Part shown: positions 10,344-19,746 of the stretch, in pieces
Position numbering within the stretch: position 1 is the first letter of the stretch
How the letters are laid out: every line of letters starts with the position of its first letter
Notes under the pieces: generated by a model
The model's database searches: none
Told to the model about the DNA's origin: nothing
Seen by the model: only the letters and a program-made list of their open reading frames with translations
Assembly (NCBI GenBank): GCA_013306675.1
Contig: JABLUY010000055.1
Location: forward strand, 1 to 64,000
Source: Thraustochytrium sp. TN22
Lineage: Eukaryota; Sar; Bigyra; Thraustochytrida; Thraustochytriidae
Direction of reading: 5' to 3'
DNA length: 64,000 nucleotides
Made by a program: the position numbers and the translations under genes

Positions 10344-11512
10344 ATGGGCGAGGCCCTGCGCGCGCTGGAGGGCGCGACGGGCTGGTTCCAGCTCGACTGG
10401 ACCGCCTCCGCCGTGCCGCGGAGGTTCAGGACTGCGACCCAGCGTGAGGACGGGCCTGAGGACGAGGAGGAGGACTTGGCTCCAGGTGTGAAAGCGAGAG
10501 CACGAAGCGCACGCCCCTTGCGGCTTGGCGTCGACTTTGCGCGGGCCTGCCAGAGTGAGCTGGTCTGGACGCCGAATGGGGCTCGTGACGAGCTCATCAT
10601 CGGCCAGCGGACGAACGAGGACGAGCAGCTTGGCGCCGTGGTGTGGGACTGCGGCATTGTGCTGTGCCGTGTGCTGGAGCGCCTCGGCCAAGAACTCGGC
10701 GCCCAATGGCTAGAGGACGCGCTCGTTGTGGAGCTCGGCAGCGGGACGGGCGTCGTCGGCCTCTGTGCGGCCTGTCTAGGCGCTGCTCGTTGCGTCTTGA
10801 GTGATCAGGCCGCACAGCTCGAGCACCTTCACGCGAACGTGGGGCGCAACGCGTCATTTGCGGCGGGCCGCGTACAGGTTCGCTGTTACCCGTGGTACGT
10901 TGCGTTGGATGATGAAAGCCATTTTTCGCCTGCGATGCGCCACGCGTGCGATGCGCCACGCGTGCGATGCGCCACGCGTGCGATGCGCCTTGCGTGCGAT
11001 GCCCCACGCGTGCGATGCGCCTCGCTCATATACAGACAGACTGACATGTCCAGTACCTTCATTGTCTCTTCCATCGCAGGGGCGAGAGTCCAGATGCTTC
11101 TTTCGCACTACGCGGCAGAGAAACGTCTCGGCTCGTGCTGTGCTCCGACGTTCTGTACTCGCAGGACGCGCACGGTGCCCTGCTCACGTCGTTGCTTGCG
11201 CTGCTCGACGTACAGACCACCGTCTTGCTCGCTGTCAAGTTCAGAAACCCAGGGTAAGTCGAGGTCGCTTCCATGCGCACTCACCTCACTGTCAGAGGCC
11301 GGCGCAAGCAAGACGGTTCAAAGTACTGACCTACGAAGATATCGCCGAGCAGGGCCGAAATCGCCTTCCTGGAGCGCCTGTGCGAGCACGGCGCCGCCGT
11401 CTCGGCTCTGCCTACCAACTGGTGCCCGGAGGCAGCCAAGCACGATGGCGACGAGACCGCCTTGGCGGTCTTCCTGGTGTTCTCTGCTGAAGTGAGAGAA
11501 TTATGCACGTAA
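10344..11512 (+). CDS. METTL21-type protein methyltransferase, three exons
   Basis: A SAM-dependent methyltransferase of the Methyltransf_16/METTL21 family, which mostly methylates lysines on proteins. I read it as join(10344..10894, 11080..11253, 11353..11512), 294 residues. The family entry segment LGAVVWDCGIVL is at about 96-107 and SAM motif I VVELGSGTGVVGL at about 128-140. Joining exons 1 and 2 restores CYPWGE, the family's (D/P)WG motif, and exon 2 carries the SDVLYS motif. Exon 3 adds AEIAFLERLCEHGAAV. Intron 1 (10895-11079) has donor GTACGT and acceptor CGCAG; intron 2 (11254-11352) has GTAAGT, a TACTGAC branch-like site and GAGCAG. The uninterrupted frame through intron 1 is chance. 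It is the only gene here with introns I could resolve; the target protein is unknown. Confidence 0.82.
10931..11026. repeat. 16-bp minisatellite inside intron 1 of the methyltransferase
   Basis: Six head-to-tail copies of tgcgatgcgccacgcg start at 10931, 10947, 10963, 10979, 10995 and 11011. The first three are identical and the last three carry one to a few changes. The array fills over half of the 185-bp intron. Since 16 is not a multiple of three, the array gives a mixed-frame peptide if translated, which supports intron status. Confidence 0.92.
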
Positions 11513-11552
11513 GGAAGAAGAGAAGTCAACACAATGTTCAGGTTTACGAACT

Positions 11553-12503
11553 TCACGCCGAGTCGGCAATTTGCACGGTGCGCACGCCCTCGCCAGCATC
11601 GTCCTTCTTGCGACGCGGGAGCTGCGGGATGAGACCGCAGCAGTCCGTCTTCTCCGCCTCCTCGTCCTCGATATGGTAGTAGTCACTGTCGCGGGCCCAC
11701 CTGAGAGCGCGGTTGGCCTTGTCGGAGAGATAGTCGCGCTGGCGCTCGAGAATGTCGGCCTCGTAGCGACGAAAGGAGTGCACCACCTGGTCATCAAGCA
11801 TGGAGTAGATGGAGGCCGCCGCGAAGTTGACGAAGACCTCGGTCGGATCGTCGGATGCGAAGATGATGGTAGGGCCGAGCACAAAGATGAAGAGCGTGAA
11901 GAGGATGTCAAAGGAGGACACGACGCTGACAATCCAGTTGCGCCAGGTAAAGTCCTTGCCGAAGCCGCAGGGGTCAAAGATCGGATGGACGCTCTTGGCA
12001 ATAATGATGGGCAGCGTAGCGAGGCGGTACAGCAGGATGATGGGCACGCGAACGAGGCTGTTGAGGAAAAACAGCGCGATCTCCGTGCCGAGCATGCGGA
12101 GCTGGGCCGAGGTCGTGTCGGCGGCGTGCTTGTGCGGGTTGATGAAGACGCGTTGCATGCTCGCGGCGATGAACGGATAGTTCGTTCGCATGCCCTGGGT
12201 CGAGTTCAGCAGATGCAGGAGCGTGGCACCTACCGTGGAGAGCACCTTGAGGAGGTAGAGCTGCCATTCCTTTTTGCTGGCGCCGTCCGCCGGCATTGCG
12301 AAAAACTCGTCCCAACTACCCTCGAGCAGGTCCAGGTAAATGAGCGTCATGGTGGCCAGGCCCGCGTTCACGAAGAACTTGAGCATGATGGCGATCGGGT
12401 GCGCATGCTCGTACGCCCGATGCCGCACGCGGATATCATCGGTGATGCGCTTGTAGTCCGCCTCTCGCTGCGCGTCTGTTACGGTGCCTCGGCGGCGGCT
12501 CAT
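11553..12503 (-). CDS. Multi-pass membrane protein of unknown function
   Basis: A 316-residue protein that I do not recognise. After a basic, charged N-terminus (MSRRRGTVTDAQREADYKR) there are about four hydrophobic segments: IAIMLKFFVNAGLATMTLIY, YLLKVLSTVGATLLHLL, IALFFLNSLVRVPIILLYRL running into a further segment, and SFDILFTLFIFVLGPTIIFA. The tail is charged and probably cytoplasmic, with ERQRDYLSDKANRALRWARD and a CC pair. The frame stays open upstream to 12791 with non-ATG starts, but the ATG at 12503 gives the compact protein and is preferred. Its stop lies 40 bp from the stop of the convergent methyltransferase gene. It could be an ion-channel-like or lineage-specific membrane protein. 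Confidence 0.7.
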   Translation of the reverse strand: MSRRRGTVTDAQREADYKRITDDIRVRHRAYEHAHPIAIMLKFFVNAGLATMTLIYLDLLEGSWDEFFAMPADGASKKEWQLYLLKVLSTVGATLLHLLNSTQGMRTNYPFIAASMQRVFINPHKHAADTTSAQLRMLGTEIALFFLNSLVRVPIILLYRLATLPIIIAKSVHPIFDPCGFGKDFTWRNWIVSVVSSFDILFTLFIFVLGPTIIFASDDPTEVFVNFAAASIYSMLDDQVVHSFRRYEADILERQRDYLSDKANRALRWARDSDYYHIEDEEAEKTDCCGLIPQLPRRKKDDAGEGVRTVQIADSA

Positions 12504-13863
12504 GGTTCCTTGCCGGGTTGCGAGGGCTCGCGCCTCGGCGTCACGCTCTGCTTTCCCGAGTTCTGGATTTGCCTGCCTGCCTAAGTGTCTGTCTGTCAGC
12601 CTGATTGTGCTGCCTTGCGCCCACGCCTCGCGAGGCTCCCGCCGTCGTGGCCGGCGCGTGCCAGTGTGCCACTGACCGACGGCCTGCTGCAGTGCGGCGT
12701 GCAGCTGGCAGAACCTCCGTGGCACGTCACCTGAACGAGCTCTTGCAGGGCATGGCTTGGAGAGCGGCCAGCCTGAGCAGGCGGCAATCATTGGTTGTCA
12801 CCGCCGCCTTGGCGGCCTTGCACAACTTCCTGGCCCTGGCGGCCCTGGCTCAGCAAGCCCGTGCTTCCGTGCCGGCGACCACCATCGCCACGAGCGCGCG
12901 CGCAGCCTGGCCGCTGGCCGGGGGTCGCTCACTCTCAGGATGCCAAGCTGCCAAGCTGCATCTGCTGCGCGGCGAGCTCGCCAGCTAGGCCTGCCAGTAG
13001 CGCGAGCTGCTTGCCGCCAGCCGCCGCCGGGCCCGGTCAGACATGCGGTGACGTGGTCAGGCAGCTCTTTGCGCCGGCGCGCGGCTCTTTGCGCCGCGGA
13101 TCTGGGCCGCCGCCGCCTCGGACCCTTGACCGCCGCTGCTGCGGAGCCTCCCGCACTGGCGGCACTGCGCAACTCCCGAATCAGTCGTTCGATTAACTTC
13201 GATAACGCATTGCTTGCGCTTGCGACGCCTTGCGCAAGGCGAGTTGTCGGAGTTGCGACGCATCGCCAGCAAGCAGCCAGGCAGTGCAGTCACACTGCAG
13301 TGCTTGGCAAGTTGGCACTGCAGTGCTGATGCACGACGTTGCACGTGCGTCGTGTGGCGGGTGCCGAGCGCGTGCCGTCCCGGGTCCTCAGACGTGAGCC
13401 AACTCGCTGTCGATGTCAAGCGCGGGCCGTCATTGGCCCGTCGAGCCAAGAGGAGCACGCGGAGGGCCACGGCGGCCAGCCAGCCGGGCCGGGCCGGGCC
13501 GGGCGGCTTGCTTCAAGTTGCTTTTTTCTTTGCTTCACTGGAGCTAAAACAGGCCTAGCCGTACTCTGCCAGCCTGAGGCAAACAGACGCCACGGCGAAG
13601 AGCGCGATTGTCGTCCGCGCGAAGAGGGCAACCACAACAGGCCGCTGAGCGGCAAGCCGCTGCAACCGACTTTCTGGCACGCAGAGCTTGCTGGCTGGCG
13701 TGCCGCGTGCACGGCGATCTTGTTTCTCGACCAACCCAAAGCTTGAGGCCTCCAGGTTACGGCCGGCCACGCTTCTGCCCGCGCGCTCGGCTCCGCGCGC
13801 TTCCTCGTGGTCGCTCTCCAAGACGGAAGTTGTAAGAAGGCCCGTGGCCGGCCCCAGCGCCTA
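12504..13863. other. Gene-free spacer
   Basis: This 1.36-kb region lies between the orphan membrane protein (its 5' side) and the 3' end of the TrmO gene. It has many short overlapping frames in all directions but no recognisable domain. A palindrome, gcactgcagtgc, recurs near 13290 and 13316 around ttggcaagt. Part must be the promoter of the membrane protein. Nothing else could be supported. Confidence 0.5.
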
Positions 13864-15027
13864 CTAACGGGCCGCCGCTGCGGCTGCAAGCTCCTGCGGC
13901 GAAAGCTCGTAGGGCCGCGCAGAGAGGACCGTGGCGGTACGCGAGGCATCGTTCATGGTGAAGATGACCTGCACGCGATCCACGACGCACTGGTGTGAGA
14001 CACTGACGGACCGAGGCGGCGCGATCGTAGCCTGCTCCTCCTTCTCCCACCCGTCGTCGTCCTTGGCACGGCATGCCGCAGCGGTCAAACTGCCGCTCGC
14101 CAAGGCTCGTGCTTCCCCCGCGGCAGCGGCGTCGGCGGCGGTGGCGGTGGCAGTGGCGGCAACGGCATCTGTGCTCTGACTCAGCGCCTCGCTCTGGCTC
14201 AGGCCGCCCCGGCCTTGGCCCTGGCGGCCTTGGTGCACGGCACGAACGTCGAGGCGGATGACCTGTGCGACGGCCTCACGCAGGTCGTCGCCCGTGCGGT
14301 AAAAGGCGGTGGCGCCCGCCAGCACGGCCTGATCGCAATCGGCGACAGCGCGCGGCAAGAACTCAACTGTCCAGGCGAGGTCGGCCTCGGCGAGCACCCA
14401 GCTCGCGAACCGCGGCGTCGAGAGCGGCACGTCGCCCGGCACGAAGGGCTTGATGTCGAGCACGGGCGTAAGGTGACAGAGGTCGATGCCGGCGACCAGG
14501 ACCTCGCGGCGTTTGACGTCGACGCCGCGCAGCTCCGCGAGCGTGAGCCCGATCGGGTTGGGCCGATGCGGGGAGCGCGTGCTGAGCAGCCCGGTGCTGC
14601 GGCCCTGCAGCAGTGGCGGCCGCACCTTGGCCGGCAGCACGACCTGCGCGTCGCCGCGCACCCAGGCGGCCACCTTGGCCTTGTTGGTGTTGCGCGAGAA
14701 GACGAAGACGATCCACACGTGGCTGAAGGCGTCCAGGCCCTCCAGGTTCGCGCCGGCCACGCTCTTGTGCAGCACGATGCGGCCCAGCGCGTCCGGCGCC
14801 AAGTTGCCCTGCCTCGGCACGCCGCGCGTGTTCACGAACACCGACTCGCACACGCCGATCTCGCGGAACCTGTGCACGCCCTGCTCCTGCTGCTCCTGCT
14901 GCTCCTGCTCCGCGCGCGCCTCCTCGCCGCCGCCATGCTCGTCGCCCCGGCCCATGCGCCGCGGCCGCCGCCGCCGCAGAGGCGAGAGGGGCGGCGCCGC
15001 GGGCCCGGGCGCGCCCGGGCGCTCCAT
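13864..15027 (-). CDS. TrmO/TsaA-like tRNA N6-threonylcarbamoyladenosine methyltransferase
   Basis: A 387-residue protein of the UPF0066 (YaeB/TrmO; human TRMO) family, which uses SAM to methylate t6A at position 37 of some tRNAs. The beta-barrel core is at about 53-200: FREIGVCESVFVNTRGVPRQ, LEGLDAFSHVWIVFVF, STGLLSTRSPHRPNPIGLTL and DLCHLTPVLDIKPFVPG, all family signatures. A Gln/Glu-rich leader precedes it. The C-terminal part carries an Ala/Thr-rich insert and ends in a region resembling the eukaryotic extension (VDRVQVIFTMNDASRTATVL). The open frame runs on to 16152 antisense to the exosome gene, so the ATG at 15027 was chosen; another at about 15113 is possible. It is divergent from MTR3, 147 bp away. 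Confidence 0.87.
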   Translation of the reverse strand: MERPGAPGPAAPPLSPLRRRRPRRMGRGDEHGGGEEARAEQEQQEQQEQGVHRFREIGVCESVFVNTRGVPRQGNLAPDALGRIVLHKSVAGANLEGLDAFSHVWIVFVFSRNTNKAKVAAWVRGDAQVVLPAKVRPPLLQGRSTGLLSTRSPHRPNPIGLTLAELRGVDVKRREVLVAGIDLCHLTPVLDIKPFVPGDVPLSTPRFASWVLAEADLAWTVEFLPRAVADCDQAVLAGATAFYRTGDDLREAVAQVIRLDVRAVHQGRQGQGRGGLSQSEALSQSTDAVAATATATAADAAAAGEARALASGSLTAAACRAKDDDGWEKEEQATIAPPRSVSVSHQCVVDRVQVIFTMNDASRTATVLSARPYELSPQELAAAAAAR

Positions 15028-15174
15028 GGCGCGGCCCGGGCGGCGCGGGGCTGGCCGCGCGGAGGGATGGAGGCCTGGATGGGACGGGGCCCAGCCCCGC
15101 GCGCGGCGCGGCATGGCAAGGCGAGGCGCCGCGCAGCACCACCACCAATCCCCAAACACGCGAGCGCGGCGAGC

Positions 15175-16092
15175 ATGAGCGCGCTCTACCGGCCGCGCGT
15201 GGTGCGGCGCGGCGGCGGCGGCGCGGGCGGCGGCGGCGCGGGCGGCGGCGGCGCGGCGCGCGGCGCGCGCATCGGCCCCACGGACGCGCGCGCGCGCGGC
15301 GCGAGGCAGGATGGCGCCAAGCAGGACGCGCTGCTCAAGGGGAAGGAGCACGGGGAACAGGGCGCCGCCGTGCAGCTGGAGACCGGCGTGGTGGGCGGCG
15401 CGAGCGGGTCGGCCTTCGTGCAGCTGGGCGGCACGCGCGTGGTGTGCGCCGTGCGCGGCCCCCGCGCCATCAAGCGGTCGGCGGACTTCGGCGAGGAGGG
15501 CGCGCTCGACTGCAAGGTGAGGCTGGCGCCCTTCGCGCTGTACGCCTGGCACGACGAGGCGTCTTCGGCGCGCGACGTGGAGTCGCAGCGCATCAAGACG
15601 GAGCAGGCGCTGGCGCACGCGCTGCAGCGCGCTATCAAGGGGAGCGTGCGTCTTGAGCGCTTTCCCAAGTCCGTGCTCGAGGTCGACGCCCTCGTGCTTT
15701 CCGATGACGGCACGGCGCACGCCGCCGTGGCCACTTGCGCGTCGCTCGCCATCGCCGATGCTGGCGTCGAGGTCCTCGACCTGGTCGCGGCCGCCAGCGT
15801 CGGCGTCCTGCGCGCGCCGCCCGGCGCCCTTGTGCCCGACCCGACGCGCGCTCAGCAGGCACGCTGCTCCAGCGTCATGACCATGGCGCTGCTGCCGGCT
15901 TCCGAGACTCTCGCCGATCTGTCTGTGCGCGGCGCCATGTCGCACGCACAGGCTGGTGAGACCTCCAAGCGCTGCTTCGAGGGCTGCATCCGCCTGCACC
16001 GCCTCATGCGCGAGCACCTCGTGCGCAAGGCCTCCGAGGCTTTCGCCGACCTGGACCGCGAGGAAACTGCTACTGCTCCTGTGTCGCCTTGA
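15175..16092 (+). CDS. MTR3: Exosome RNase PH-like subunit MTR3/EXOSC6
   Basis: A 305-residue subunit of the six-membered RNase PH ring of the RNA exosome. After a Gly/Ala/Arg-rich leader come the RNase PH fold signatures: GSAFVQLGGTRVVCAVRGPR, LAHALQRAIKGSVRLERFPK, SVLEVDALVLSDDGTAHAAV, SLAIADAGVEVLDLV, and an LVPDPTRAQQ segment that matches human EXOSC6 (LLDPTRLEEE). In EXOSC6-type subunits the ring is structural and lacks phosphorolytic activity. The frame continues upstream to 14215, but that part is antisense to TrmO and has no family match; the ATG at 15175 precedes the conserved region closely. Confidence 0.9.
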   Translation: MSALYRPRVVRRGGGGAGGGGAGGGGAARGARIGPTDARARGARQDGAKQDALLKGKEHGEQGAAVQLETGVVGGASGSAFVQLGGTRVVCAVRGPRAIKRSADFGEEGALDCKVRLAPFALYAWHDEASSARDVESQRIKTEQALAHALQRAIKGSVRLERFPKSVLEVDALVLSDDGTAHAAVATCASLAIADAGVEVLDLVAAASVGVLRAPPGALVPDPTRAQQARCSSVMTMALLPASETLADLSVRGAMSHAQAGETSKRCFEGCIRLHRLMREHLVRKASEAFADLDREETATAPVSP

Positions 16093-16248
16093 GGTAGGCA
16101 TGCATACAGGCAGGCAGGCGAGAGTAATCACGCCAGCGAGTCCGTTGCACACGTCTTTTCAGTTGCACGCGTCTTTTATGACTCTCACAAACAGAAAGTG
16201 ACTCTTCAGGTCAGCAAGGCCTATCCGTCTCAACAGCCAGGCGCTCGC

Positions 16249-17688
16249 TCACTGCACCTTACCGCCGTCACTTTGGCCCATCCACTGCCGCCGCTGCCGA
16301 ACCCAAAGAAACAGCACAGTGGGTACGAGGACCACGACGAGCACAGCGAGACCGAGAGGCGGCGCCTCCACCGCAACAACTGCTGATCGTTCACCTGCTC
16401 CACTCTCAATAACTGCGGGGGGCGGGTCACGGGCGCCTGCCGGCGGGTTGGTGTCGATCCACACGGCTGCCTGCAGAGTGAAGGTTGTCTGGCTGGTTTC
16501 GTCACGGGCTTGGCCTTCCCATGACCCGAGCAGCTGCTGTTGCGATTCTGGCAGTGGCAGAGCCTCCTGCCTTTGCCCTCCATCTTGAAGAGGCAGACCC
16601 TGTGCCCTACTACTACTAAAGTCTACCGAAAATTCGAGACTGTCCGAGTCCTTCTCCCCGGCGACCAGAAGATGCCCGGACTCATCCTTGCCTGGCCTCT
16701 GCGTCACAACCAATGTCTCCACAGCAGCGACGTACATGCTCACGGCCTCCAAAAGGACGGACAAGAGAAGGTCAGCCGTGGGGCGAATGGCGGCGCCGGG
16801 CACGTGGAAAAGATCCTGAAAGCTCGTAGCGCCCACCTTGCCGCCCACCTCGACCATGTAGGCGGCGCGCACTCGGGCGAAGCGCTCCATCCAGTCGACA
16901 GCGATTCCCGTGTTCTTGGCGTCGATCACCTCACTTCGCGGCCGGTAGCTGAGGCGGCCCTGGGACACGGATGCGAGGCGCTCCGCATCGGCCACGCGCT
17001 CTGCCGAGGCATTGTAGACTGGGAAGACGCACTTGGCGCAGCAATGCACGTCGAGGACGACACGGCGGCTTGGGTCGCCCTCGAGGACGAGGTCGCGCAG
17101 CGCCTGCGCCTCGACCGCCTCGAAGGGGCGTGCCCCCTGATACAGCTCCGACTGATAGGCGCCGGGCTGGCCGAAGCCCCAGCTGACGTTGGCAACGCCA
17201 AAGTTGCGGTTCAGGTCGATGCCGCGAAGCGCGCCAGCCTCGGGCGGCAGCGGCGTACGTGTCCGTCGCCAGGACCGCTTCGTCGTGCGCGTGTACGCGT
17301 AGCCGTCCGGGTTGAGGTGCGGGAAAAACGCAAAGCGCACGCCTTGTTCGCGCGAGATGGCCTCGAGGCGCGGGCCGTGCCGTACCAGCATGCAGAGCAC
17401 CGCGGCGGGCGAGATCCATTCCCGCGCGTGCATGCCGCCCACCACGAGCAGCTCGAGGTCGGGCCCTTCTCGCGCCGTCTCCACGACCAGCAGCGGGCGG
17501 CCCTCCGAGCTGCGGCCCACCTCGCGAAGGCGCCAGGCGCCGCCGCCGCCGGACTCGGGCGCCAGCTGCCGCAGCAGCTCCACCGTCGTGTCGTACCGGA
17601 GGTAGGCGCCGCACGCGCGCGCCTCCGCGTCGCGCGCCGACCCAACGGCGTCCTCGCCCCAGCCCGTGGACCCGGTCGTGGGCTCCAT
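16249..17688 (-). CDS. Membrane-anchored M14 zinc carboxypeptidase
   Basis: A 479-residue metallocarboxypeptidase. Zinc ligands H87 and E90 lie in GMHAREWISPA; substrate-binding N160 and R161 lie in DLNRNFG; the third zinc ligand is H215 in LDVHCCAKC, where the usual residue two before His is Ser; the catalytic glutamate is E280 in YMVEVGGK. LNPDGYAYT is also typical. The C-terminal tail is Gln/Ser-rich and contains one membrane span (LGLAVLVVVLVPTVLFLWV) followed by a short basic tail, suggesting a type I or tail-anchored protein. No signal peptide follows the ATG at 17688 and there is no pro-region, which is odd for a secretory M14 enzyme. An upstream leader exon could be missing from this model. 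It is divergent from the SUMO-like-domain gene. Confidence 0.85.
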   Translation of the reverse strand: MEPTTGSTGWGEDAVGSARDAEARACGAYLRYDTTVELLRQLAPESGGGGAWRLREVGRSSEGRPLLVVETAREGPDLELLVVGGMHAREWISPAAVLCMLVRHGPRLEAISREQGVRFAFFPHLNPDGYAYTRTTKRSWRRTRTPLPPEAGALRGIDLNRNFGVANVSWGFGQPGAYQSELYQGARPFEAVEAQALRDLVLEGDPSRRVVLDVHCCAKCVFPVYNASAERVADAERLASVSQGRLSYRPRSEVIDAKNTGIAVDWMERFARVRAAYMVEVGGKVGATSFQDLFHVPGAAIRPTADLLLSVLLEAVSMYVAAVETLVVTQRPGKDESGHLLVAGEKDSDSLEFSVDFSSSRAQGLPLQDGGQRQEALPLPESQQQLLGSWEGQARDETSQTTFTLQAAVWIDTNPPAGARDPPPAVIESGAGERSAVVAVEAPPLGLAVLVVVLVPTVLFLWVRQRRQWMGQSDGGKVQ

Positions 17689-18072
17689 GGCGTGCGTGCC
17701 CTGGATACAGGCCCGGCGCCTCGCGCCGGCGGGCCGTCACGGTCGCGGCGCGGGCGCCAAGGGTGCGGCGCACCGGCTCGGCCTGCGTTCGCCGCCGCGG
17801 CGCCTCCCGTCGCGCTCCCACTGCGCTCTCGCTGCGCTCCGCCGCGAGGGGTTCAAGTTCGAACTCTGCAAGCAAGCACGGGCACGAAGCGAGGACGACT
17901 GCAAAACCAGTTCTCCCGCCCGGACGTCGAGCGCGACGGCGACCAAGCTGCGCACGGCATTGTGTGCATCCGCGCGCATCCGCGCGACCCCGTCTCCCTC
18001 CCCGCGTGCCCCCTCCCGCTCCCTTCCCGCCCCGCGCCCCCCGCCGGCGTCCGAGTCTGCGCCGTCTTCGCC
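17689..18072. promoter_or_regulatory. Putative bidirectional promoter, carboxypeptidase / SUMO-like-domain gene
   Basis: This 384-bp gap lies between divergent ATGs. It is GC-rich with no clear TATA element. It could also hide a short 5' exon encoding the signal peptide that the carboxypeptidase lacks, but no convincing splice donor was identified. Confidence 0.45.
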
Positions 18073-18821
18073 ATGGGCGCCAAGGCAAGGGCCAAGGCCC
18101 TGGCCCAGGCCGGGCCGCCGCCCGCGCAGGACCCGGCGAAGCTGGCGCGGTGGCTGGGAGAGCAGATGCTGCAGCGGGCCCGCGAGGCGGCGAGCCTCGA
18201 ACTGCAGCGCGCCCCGACCGAGGGCGAGGACCAGGTGCTGCGGCTGCTCATCATCAAGCACTTCAAGGATGATGTGGTGCGCGAGACGGGCGCACTGCAC
18301 TTCAAGCTGCTTCCGATGCCGCTGCTGGACCACGAATGGCGGGCCATGCTGCTGCGCCCGCTGCTTTACACCAAGGTGTGCGAGGCCATCGCCGGCGACC
18401 GTATGGTCGTGGACCACGGCCCGGACTCTGCGTCCGAGAACGCGGAAATGAAGCACCTGCGCCGCCGCGCGCTACTTGCAGCCTACACGGACATCTTTGG
18501 GCCGCCGCCCAAGTCGCTGTACAGATTCTGGCATGAGGAAGCTAGCGCCGCAGACGGTGAGCCGTTCTTGCTGTCTGTGCGCTACAATGACTCCGAGGAG
18601 GAGCGCATCTGCTTCAAGGTGCGTCGTCGCACGCGCATGAGCAGGTTGATCGAGAGCTGTGCGGAAAAGTTCCAGGTGTCCTCCTCTCACCTGAAGCTGC
18701 GGTTTGACGGCCAGCCTATTAGCCGAACTCCACCATCGGCGACAATTGCATTGAGGATGGCGCTTCGCTGGACGCCTACGGGTGGCCTCCGCTCGGTATG
18801 CCATTCACGCCCTCGTCGTGA
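18073..18821 (+). CDS. Protein with C-terminal SUMO-like (Rad60-SLD-type) domain; frame break near the 3' end
   Basis: Residues 1-150 are not recognised (helical, with RLLIIKHFKDDVVRETGALH and YTDIFGPPPKSLYRFWHEE). From about residue 163 the protein is SUMO-like: PFLLSVRYNDSEEERICFKV, RRRTRMSRLIESCAEKF, and LKLRFDGQPIS, which matches SUMO's FRFDGQPIN. In the open frame, which continues to 18891, the match stops there. One frame over, positions 18732-18821 encode TIGDNCIEDGASLDAYGWPP and a stop at 18819-18821, the expected last strand of the fold (compare SUMO MEDEDTIDVF). This suggests a single-base loss near 18727-18733 in the host gene or in the assembly. No small GT-AG intron fits without removing the FDGQ motif. 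Confidence 0.68.
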
Positions 18822-19352
18822 TGGATTTCTTCGAACTATGCATGGGCGAGCGAGAGAGAGCGCAAGCAAGCAAGAGAGCGGGCAATCATGAACCAAGATC
18901 GAGCCAGCGTTGGCGCTATTGCTTCTGAACTGAAGGGTAACACGGAATCGGATAAAGACAAATTGTGGATAGCTTCGCCCGCGCTTTCAGCAAGCAGATT
19001 GGCCAACCGCCCTTGGCTTTGTGCCGAGAGAAAGTGGGATGTGAGCTCATGTGCTCGGAGCGCCTGACCTGGCAATGGCGCCACATGTCCGGTCCTGTCC
19101 GAGCTTTCCCCGACCCCAAGGCTCCTTCCGCATGCGCAACGCGCCGCGTAAACCACACCAAGGGAGACAAGAAACCGTGTGACTGTGCGGACCAGCCAGA
19201 TCGCGCCGCAGACCTCCCTCCACTCAGTTCTGTTGAACGCCCGTGCAAGCAGCTGGGCGGACAGAGTCGTCAACTTTAGCCTACATCCCATGAGGCTTGC
19301 GCTGTGCGTGCTGCCGTTCAAGTCGTCCGAAGTGCCGCCCATGCTGCCAGCA

Positions 19353-19469
19353 GCGCATCGAGCGCATCGAGCGCATCGAGCGCATCGAGCGCATCGAGCG
19401 CATCGAGCGCATCGAGCGCATCGAGCGCATCGAGCGCATCGAGCGCATCGAGCGCATCGAGCGCATCGC
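19353..19469. repeat. 9-bp tandem repeat gcgcatcga, 13 copies
   Basis: Thirteen uninterrupted copies of gcgcatcga run from 19353 to 19469, with only the last base changed in the final unit. The length per unit is a multiple of three and no unit contains a stop, so every frame reads as a peptide repeat, but no flanking coding sequence supports translation. Confidence 0.93.
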
Positions 19470-19746
19470 TTGTCCACTTGCTTGCTTGCGCGCGCGCAAA
19501 CTCGCATTCCAATTTGGGCCTCGCTCGCCGGCCGTTTCCGGGCAGGTCGGTGCAACTTGACACTGGCAGATAGATTTTGGCTGCGACGACCAGGTGCGAC
19601 CCGCCACCGGCGAAAAAGGGCCGAGAAGGCTGCGTGGCGCCGTGGCCGCCGTGGGCAGGGCCACACAGGAATGCGCACCCCATCCTCGTGCCCCTTCTCT
19701 TCAATGCTTCAATGTGGTAGGTAAATTCACTCGGAGCGCCATCCCG

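Noticed and set aside
10895-11079. Tandem repeats as part of the methyltransferase protein
   Set aside because: Splice sites flank the block and removing it restores two family motifs, so it is intronic.
14215-15174. Upstream in-frame extension of the exosome MTR3 gene
   Set aside because: The extension is antisense to TrmO motifs and has no match in the RNase PH family.
15028-16152. N-terminal extension of the TrmO frame
   Set aside because: It is antisense to the conserved exosome gene and lacks any TrmO-like feature.
17845-17875. tRNA B-box-like sequence (ggttcaagttcga)
   Set aside because: No A box at the right distance and no cloverleaf could be drawn.
19304-19704. Six-frame repeat peptides over the 9-bp array
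   Set aside because: The unit has no stop in any frame, so all frames are open by chance; there is no coding context.
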